Shown: positions 8,301 to 10,358 of the stretch, piece by piece
How the letters are laid out: each line of letters begins with the position of its first letter
How positions within the stretch are numbered: position 1 is the first letter of the stretch
Source of the DNA: Treponema sp.
GTDB lineage: Bacteria > Spirochaetota > Spirochaetia > Treponematales > Breznakiellaceae
DNA length: 10,358 bases
Assembly (NCBI GenBank): GCA_031271075.1
Contig: JAISWN010000070.1
Span: forward strand, 1 to 10,358
Reading direction: 5' to 3'
Notes under the pieces: model-generated
The model's database searches: none
What the model saw: the letters and a program-made list of their open reading frames with translations, nothing else
What the model was told of the DNA's origin: nothing
Made by a program: the position numbers and the translations under genes

Positions 8301-8406
8301 ACCAGGGCAATCGCCAAGGCAGTCGCCAGTGATCGTGGCGGGTTCCGCCATCGCGGAAAAGGCAGCGAAAATCCTGGGCGTGGAACCCAGGGTTCTGCCG
8401 GTGTAG
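5323..8406 (+). CDS. M16C-family zinc metallopeptidase (presequence protease/PreP-like)
   Basis: At 1027 aa this is the usual size of the single-chain M16C clamshell peptidases (PreP, Cym1, bacterial homologues), which degrade unfolded peptides inside a closed chamber. The inverted zinc motif HILEH is at residues 75-79, with the catalytic Glu at 78. The third zinc ligand is the Glu of VVYNEMKG (E165). The M16C-associated helical region is around 430-690, containing the YFESLIRKYLLDNPHRALVS block. The degenerate second half keeps the substrate-binding R-x-K-GGAYG motif (RMKGGAYG, 864-871). No signal peptide or membrane segment is seen, so it is probably cytoplasmic. The ATG overlaps the stop of the fliG-like gene (ATGA) with GAGGA 9 nt upstream, indicating translational coupling. 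Residues 989-1002 are an odd Ser-Pro repeat (SPGA-SPGQ-SPRQ-SP) encoded by a degenerate 12-bp tandem repeat. Physiological substrates are unknown. Confidence 0.95.
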   Translation: MKNGVVKTPLVKGQILASGFEVLELAELPELEALGIWARHRKSGAQVFHVYNGDTENLFAFGFPTAAEESTGVAHILEHSVLCGSRTYPCKDAFPLLEQGSLQTYLNAWTFADKTVYPASSVNEQDYFNLMAVYGDSVFRPLLSEFTFMQEGHRLELSAPGVPEKLSVTGVVYNEMKGAYSSLDTYAGHWSVKSVLPGTVYAWESGGDPELIPALSWEALREFHRRRYSPANCRIFLAGNIPTERQLDFLDRRFLSGLEPGEAAAPILPAERWSGPRRFRIPCPAGGDSKATVFLSWLCSDGLDHSETIALGALTEALLGHDGSPLTRALLESGLGEDISPVSGLDSELRETLFAAGLRGVRGKAEKVETLILGELERLAEEGIPPGEVEAALLSMEFSHREIRRSNGPFSMVWLRRSLSGWLHGAKPWDTLLFIPGFQVLKQRIAADKGYFESLIRKYLLDNPHRALVSVEPEADFLEKQEARHAAYLAEKLRTLSAAEKEAVRAKARALEEHQSREEDPAVLSSLPRLSRKDLSPDPEQAPRELHDAGGIPLLSHEIFTNGIVYADLAFPVDILPPEDYRWLPFFSRAIVSVGLPGMDYGAVSSLFAHTTGGFYGSLKTGSAAPGAARGLVTPSGIFDLAGRDWIVFHLKSLDEKLRPALELALRSIAEADFSDSRRIRDLALEFKNDSDSSLAPGGHNYASSRSGRLFSRSSAVEDIWAGLGQIEFAHYLAGLDTGEIIRKLNALRDAVAGRGGLILNFTGSAEALAAARGIAAESCRSFGPPRPRAPGSAEASSFFPCLDPAGPGKAGDLQGPEVFASPSLRIGFAAASFPSAPWNSRECPAEAVLAHQLSTGALWEEIRMKGGAYGAFAHTDSLEGIFSLSTYRDPNPLRSLEAFAAAFGETLRPKKGKPWYRDEDALEKAVIGAYARETRPHTGAEKGAMDFGRFLYGLEYQTRKRRLEWLIRVSGDDISAVLSRLAVAADTSPGASPGQSPRQSPVIVAGSAIAEKAAKILGVEPRVLPV
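8287..8331 (+). repeat. Degenerate 12-bp tandem repeat inside the M16C gene
   Basis: Three consecutive 12-bp units (8287-8298, 8299-8310, 8311-8322) and a partial fourth (8323-8331) follow the pattern TCNCCNNGGCNN. They encode SPGA, SPGQ, SPRQ and SPV near the C-terminus. Use of TCA, CCA and AGG codons contrasts with the TCC/CCC/CGG bias of the rest of the gene. Confidence 0.6.
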
Positions 8407-8414
8407 GGGAAGCA

Positions 8415-8466
8415 AATTCCAAAATTTACGCCAATTTGGGGACAACAATTCCAAAATTTACGCCAA
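8415..8466. repeat. Pair of exact 20-bp direct repeats upstream of the nuclease-like gene
   Basis: AATTCCAAAATTTACGCCAA occurs identically at 8415-8434 and 8447-8466, start to start 32 bp (about three helical turns). The spacer is 12 bp, and the repeats are AT-rich between two GC-rich genes. A CCAATTTGG palindrome sits at 8431-8439 across the end of the first copy. The repeats begin 8 bp after the M16C stop and end 36 bp before the next start codon. That position fits an operator pair or part of a promoter region, or a dispersed intergenic repeat. Which of these applies is not known. Confidence 0.85.
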
Positions 8467-8490
8467 ATTATGGATTTAAGTTGAGCCGGC

Positions 8491-8495
8491 GGAGG
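8491..8495 (+). promoter_or_regulatory. Shine-Dalgarno of the membrane-anchored nuclease-like gene
   Basis: GGAGG lies 7 nt before ATG 8503. It is the clearest ribosome binding site in the window and fixes this start. Confidence 0.75.
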
Positions 8496-8502
8496 GTGAA
8501 CC

Positions 8503-8946
8503 ATGCCTGTACCTGAAATTCCCCAGTTTACCCTGCTTATTATTCTGCTTGTTCTCACCGCCTTTCTCTGCCTCTTCTTCCTCCTGGTGGGGCGGCGCAT
8601 CGGCCTCAGCCAGGGCCGGAAGCAGGAAGCCGCGGAGTGGAAGGGCCGCCGGCTGGAGGAAATCGTCAGGGCCCGGCTCAAACAATCCCGGGCGGTGCTG
8701 GGGGGCCTGGTCTCCGAGCAGATAGCCCCGCTCCTTCCGGGCTTTCCCTTTGATCCCGGGGATTGCCGTTTTATCGGCAAGCCGGTGGATTTTATCGTGT
8801 TCCGGGGAATGAACGAAAAAAACATCAGAGAGCTTATCTTCCTGGAGGTAAAAACCGGCGCCTCCAGGGCCCTCAGCGATCAGGAGAAACGCCTCCGGGA
8901 CGCGGTGGAAGCCGGCCGCGTCCGCTGGGTTCAGTTTGACGTTTAG
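8503..8946 (+). CDS. Membrane-anchored endonuclease-like protein related to archaeal Holliday junction resolvases
   Basis: The 147-aa protein begins with a hydrophobic segment (residues about 9-30), then an RRIG/QGRK basic stretch and a charged, probably coiled helix (about 35-65). The C-terminal half is a compact nuclease-like domain with GKPVDFIVFRGM (Asp96) and FLEVKTG (Glu115, Lys117). That is the D...ExK pattern of the restriction-endonuclease/Holliday-resolvase fold, and it resembles the family described as a predicted secreted or membrane endonuclease distantly related to archaeal Holliday junction resolvases (COG4741/Endonuc_Holl). Activity is inferred only. With one N-terminal helix and Arg residues right after it, the catalytic part could face the cytoplasm. 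It stands alone between an AT-rich repeat gap and a convergent gene 19 nt downstream. Possible roles include DNA uptake, degradation or repair at the membrane, but context does not decide. Confidence 0.85.
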   Translation: MPVPEIPQFTLLIILLVLTAFLCLFFLLVGRRIGLSQGRKQEAAEWKGRRLEEIVRARLKQSRAVLGGLVSEQIAPLLPGFPFDPGDCRFIGKPVDFIVFRGMNEKNIRELIFLEVKTGASRALSDQEKRLRDAVEAGRVRWVQFDV

Positions 8947-8965
8947 CTGGAAACAGATAAACGCC

Positions 8966-9823
8966 TCAGATCAGCAGCGGGGACAGGGGATCGTGACGCC
9001 GCGCGTTTTCCAGCACGACAGTATCACTGTGGTTCGCGTAGCAGTACCGGCAGCCGTGGCGGCAGGTGTTGTAGGCCCCGATGTCAACGCTTGCCGCGCA
9101 GCGGCACGCCGGCCGTTGGGATCGGTCTTTTTTTAACTCCAGGGGCCGGCCGCTTATCCTTTCGATGAGTTTGTCGTCCACGCATTTCGCCCGGCCTATC
9201 CCCCAGGGGGAAAGATCAACGTCTTCCGCGCAGGCGTCGATGGCAAGATCGTTTTCCCCTGCGATCCGCGCCAGTTCTCCGGCGGCGGCGCTCTTTTCCT
9301 CCCCCCTCAGCTCCCTGATCTTAAGCCCCCGGGTGTTCCGGGCCGTCTTTGCGTAGAGGTCAATAAAACTGATGGTTACCCTTTCGGCGCGGCCTTTCAG
9401 AGCCCGGGCCATTTCCCCGAATTTTTCGACATGCCAGGGGAGGGTGTATTTTTCGTTTATCAGGATGGGATCGTAGCGCCAGACAAGGCGCCGGGGCCCT
9501 ATCTTGTCCGACAGAGCCTTAAAAGCGTCCATGATCTCCCCCTTAGGCGGCAGGCCCGGCTCCACATCCTCTTCATAGGCGTTAAGGGTAAACTGAAAGT
9601 AGTAATGGTAAGCTTCCAGTTTGCCCAGGGCGGGAAGCATGGGGCCGGGATTTTTCGTCCAGAAGACAATGCCCTCAAGCCCGCCGGGGTCCAGGGGGAC
9701 GGTACGCGACTGGAGGGGGTTCATTGGATTGCGGGCCAGGGCAAAACCTTCCCGCAGGCGGTTGAAGAACCATTCGGAGTAGAAGGCCGGTATATCCGTC
9801 CGCCTTGAGGCGCTGATGATCAC
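8966..9823 (-). CDS. DUF1848 family protein with C-terminal CxxxCxxC cysteine cluster
   Basis: The 285-aa protein starts at GTG 9823 with MIISASRRTDIPAFYSEWF, the usual N-terminus of DUF1848 proteins, which supports this non-ATG start despite a weak ribosome site. Other family-like blocks are IVFWTKNP (about 52-59), YYFQFTLNAY, WRYDPI (115-120) and ISFIDLYAKT (151-160). Near the C-terminus are Cys240 and Cys242, a DIGAYNTC block, and a CxxxCxxC set (Cys254, Cys258, Cys261) followed by YAN. CxxxCxxC is the spacing that binds the [4Fe-4S] cluster in radical SAM enzymes, but here it lies at the end rather than the start of the chain. An iron-sulfur or redox role is therefore an inference. Cys198 and Cys214 are further candidates. 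The gene converges on the nuclease-like gene. Function is unknown. Confidence 0.92.
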   Translation of the reverse strand: MIISASRRTDIPAFYSEWFFNRLREGFALARNPMNPLQSRTVPLDPGGLEGIVFWTKNPGPMLPALGKLEAYHYYFQFTLNAYEEDVEPGLPPKGEIMDAFKALSDKIGPRRLVWRYDPILINEKYTLPWHVEKFGEMARALKGRAERVTISFIDLYAKTARNTRGLKIRELRGEEKSAAAGELARIAGENDLAIDACAEDVDLSPWGIGRAKCVDDKLIERISGRPLELKKDRSQRPACRCAASVDIGAYNTCRHGCRYCYANHSDTVVLENARRHDPLSPLLI

Positions 9824-9894
9824 TTACTTTTACTCGATTGTAAGCGAGAGAACCTGCATAAGGGTGGGAAATTCACCGCATACGGGCAATAGAG

Positions 9895-9922
9895 TTGTTC
9901 GGAAACTTCAGTTTCCGAACAA
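9895..9922. repeat. Inverted repeat 1 (13-bp arms)
   Basis: TTGTTCGGAAACT (9895-9907) is followed by TC and its exact complement AGTTTCCGAACAA (9910-9922). As RNA it would form a 12-bp stem with a four-base loop. No T-run follows on either strand, so a classical terminator is unlikely. Confidence 0.9.
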
Positions 9923-9937
9923 ATTCCGCTGAAAACA

Positions 9938-9958
9938 GCAAAATGCAGGGCATTTTGC
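9938..9958. repeat. Inverted repeat 2 (9-bp arms)
   Basis: GCAAAATGC (9938-9946) and GCATTTTGC (9950-9958) flank a 3-nt AGG loop. A competing small hairpin, GCTG-AAAA-CAGC (9928-9939), overlaps its left arm. Confidence 0.75.
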
Positions 9959-9960
9959 AG

Positions 9961-9997
9961 GACTTGTTCGAGAACCAACCGGGTTCTCGAACAAGTC
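9961..9997. repeat. Inverted repeat 3 (16-bp arms)
   Basis: GACTTGTTCGAGAACC (9961-9976) is exactly complementary to 9982-9997, with a 5-nt loop AACCG. Its outer core TTGTTCG...CGAACAA is shared with inverted repeat 1, so the two look like members of one palindrome family. No T-run follows. Confidence 0.92.
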
Positions 9998-10188
9998 TAA
10001 TGTTTGTCTCAAGACGCTCCTCCTCAAACCGGGCGCGGTACTTTTCCGGAATACCCTGCTTCTTTTTCGCGGATGATTTTTTCCGCCGTCTTTCATAGTT
10101 TCCGCCTTGCTGTTAACACGAGAGGCCGTTCCAAATTGCCGGGCTTTGAAACAACAGCCTTCAGATATTAACACAAAAGGTAAAACAA

Positions 10189-10251
10189 ATGAGCCTCAAA
10201 TGTATACGTATTTTTAGTCTAAGCAACCTACTGGCAGCCCGGCACGATTAA
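10189..10251 (+). CDS. Tentative 20-codon small ORF
   Basis: ATG 10189 to TAA 10249-10251 encodes MSLKCIRIFSLSNLLAARHD. AAAGG lies 8 nt before the ATG (10176-10180). It has one short hydrophobic patch and no recognised family. A frame this small arises easily by chance, so it is listed only because it has a plausible ribosome site in otherwise empty sequence. Confidence 0.15.
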   Translation: MSLKCIRIFSLSNLLAARHD

Positions 10252-10270
10252 ACTTGCGGATTTGGGCGCA

Positions 10271-10289
10271 TTCCCACCTACGGCGGGAA
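10271..10289. repeat. Small hairpin in the right-edge block
   Basis: TTCCC (10271-10275) pairs with GGGAA (10285-10289). CC/GG pairs inside continue the stem after one mismatch, closing on a short TAC loop. Confidence 0.45.
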
Positions 10290-10291
10290 CC

Positions 10292-10358
10292 GGGCTATCC
10301 GCTTCAATTCCTCGACCCCCTGTGGGGGGGTCTGCGGGATTTCCGCTTCTATCCCTTG
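10292..10358. repeat. Imperfect direct repeat flanking a GC hairpin, reaching the window edge
   Basis: A 23-bp unit at 10292-10314 recurs at 10336-10358 with 18 of 23 positions identical and a perfect TCCGCTTC core, at a 44-bp period. Between them GACCCCC (10314-10320) pairs with GGGGGTC (10326-10332) around a TGTGG loop. No T-run follows. The block probably continues past the window. It looks like a dispersed structured intergenic repeat, but two divergent copies are too few to call it an array. Confidence 0.6.

Larger units (their letters stand above)
9873..10112 (-). pseudogene. Possible coding remnant running into the palindrome cluster
   Basis: This minus-strand frame is open for 80 codons but has no ATG near its start (a TAA lies at 10113-10115). 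Its first half reads like real protein, with an Arg/Lys-rich stretch, then GIPEKYRARFEEERLETN. Its second half is simply translated inverted repeat. It may be a decayed gene end interrupted by the palindromes, or chance. A different frame on the same strand has an ATG with a purine-rich upstream stretch, but its product is Arg/Cys-rich and looks spurious. Not recognised. Confidence 0.2.
9824..10358. other. 535-bp non-coding, repeat-rich region
   Basis: No convincing gene is seen on either strand. The segment contains the leader of the DUF1848 gene (about 9824-9890), three inverted repeats (9895-9997), a stretch with a possible coding remnant (about 10000-10112, minus strand), an AT-rich stretch with a possible 20-codon frame (10140-10251) and a hairpin/repeat block reaching the right edge (10271-10358). 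Confidence 0.7.

Noticed and set aside
9895..9997. Inverted repeats as rho-independent terminators or LexA boxes
   Set aside because: No T-run follows the stems on either strand. The arms have GTTCG...CGAAC, the opposite orientation to the GAAC-N4-GTTC type of SOS box.
10146..10171. TTGAAA with GATATT/TATTAA as a promoter for the small ORF at 10189
   Set aside because: The spacing is only 12-14 nt, too short for a sigma70 promoter.
9908..10174. 88-codon minus-strand frame and the 67-codon plus-strand frame at 9895-10098
   Set aside because: Both run through the inverted repeats, and their Arg/Cys/Phe-rich products are what translated palindromes give.
10292..10358. CRISPR array
   Set aside because: There are only two units with 18 of 23 matches, the spacer is itself a hairpin, and there are no cas genes nearby.

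Overview
The window looks like chromosomal DNA of a spirochaete, most plausibly a GC-rich Treponema-type organism such as a gut treponeme. This is inferred from gene content: a divergent FliG homologue, tandem large MalT/LuxR-type regulators, a presequence-protease-like M16C peptidase, a membrane-anchored Holliday-resolvase-related nuclease and a DUF1848 protein. Genes are GC-rich and the gaps between them are much richer in AT. No phage, transposase, CRISPR array, tRNA or rRNA was recognised.

Layout: (1) Positions 1-4140, minus strand: two tandem, clearly paralogous MalT-like STAND/LuxR regulators 15 nt apart. The promoter-proximal one is complete, at about 896-907 aa. The second is an intact open frame of 467 codons that leaves the window at position 1, so its C-terminal TPR and DNA-binding parts are not visible. 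(2) Positions 4108-4231: a short AT-rich divergent control region with candidate sigma70-type elements facing both ways. (3) Positions 4232-8406, plus strand: a divergent FliG-family gene joined by an ATGA overlap to a 1027-aa zinc metallopeptidase of the M16C (PreP-like) family. (4) Positions 8407-8502: an AT-rich gap with an exact 20-bp direct repeat. (5) Positions 8503-8946, plus strand: a small membrane-anchored nuclease-like protein. (6) Positions 8966-9823, minus strand, convergent: a DUF1848 protein with a C-terminal cysteine cluster. (7) Positions 9824-10358: 535 nt with no convincing gene. It holds three consecutive inverted repeats, traces of possible degenerate reading frames, and a second hairpin/repeat block that touches the right edge.

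How the parts work together: the two regulators probably form one transcription unit and may answer related signals. The FliG-like and M16C genes are translationally coupled, which suggests coordinated dosage but does not prove a shared function. No complete new defence or mobile system is evident. The least explained parts are the regulator pair with its start-overlapping promoter, the fliG-M16C coupling, and the repeat-rich right end.
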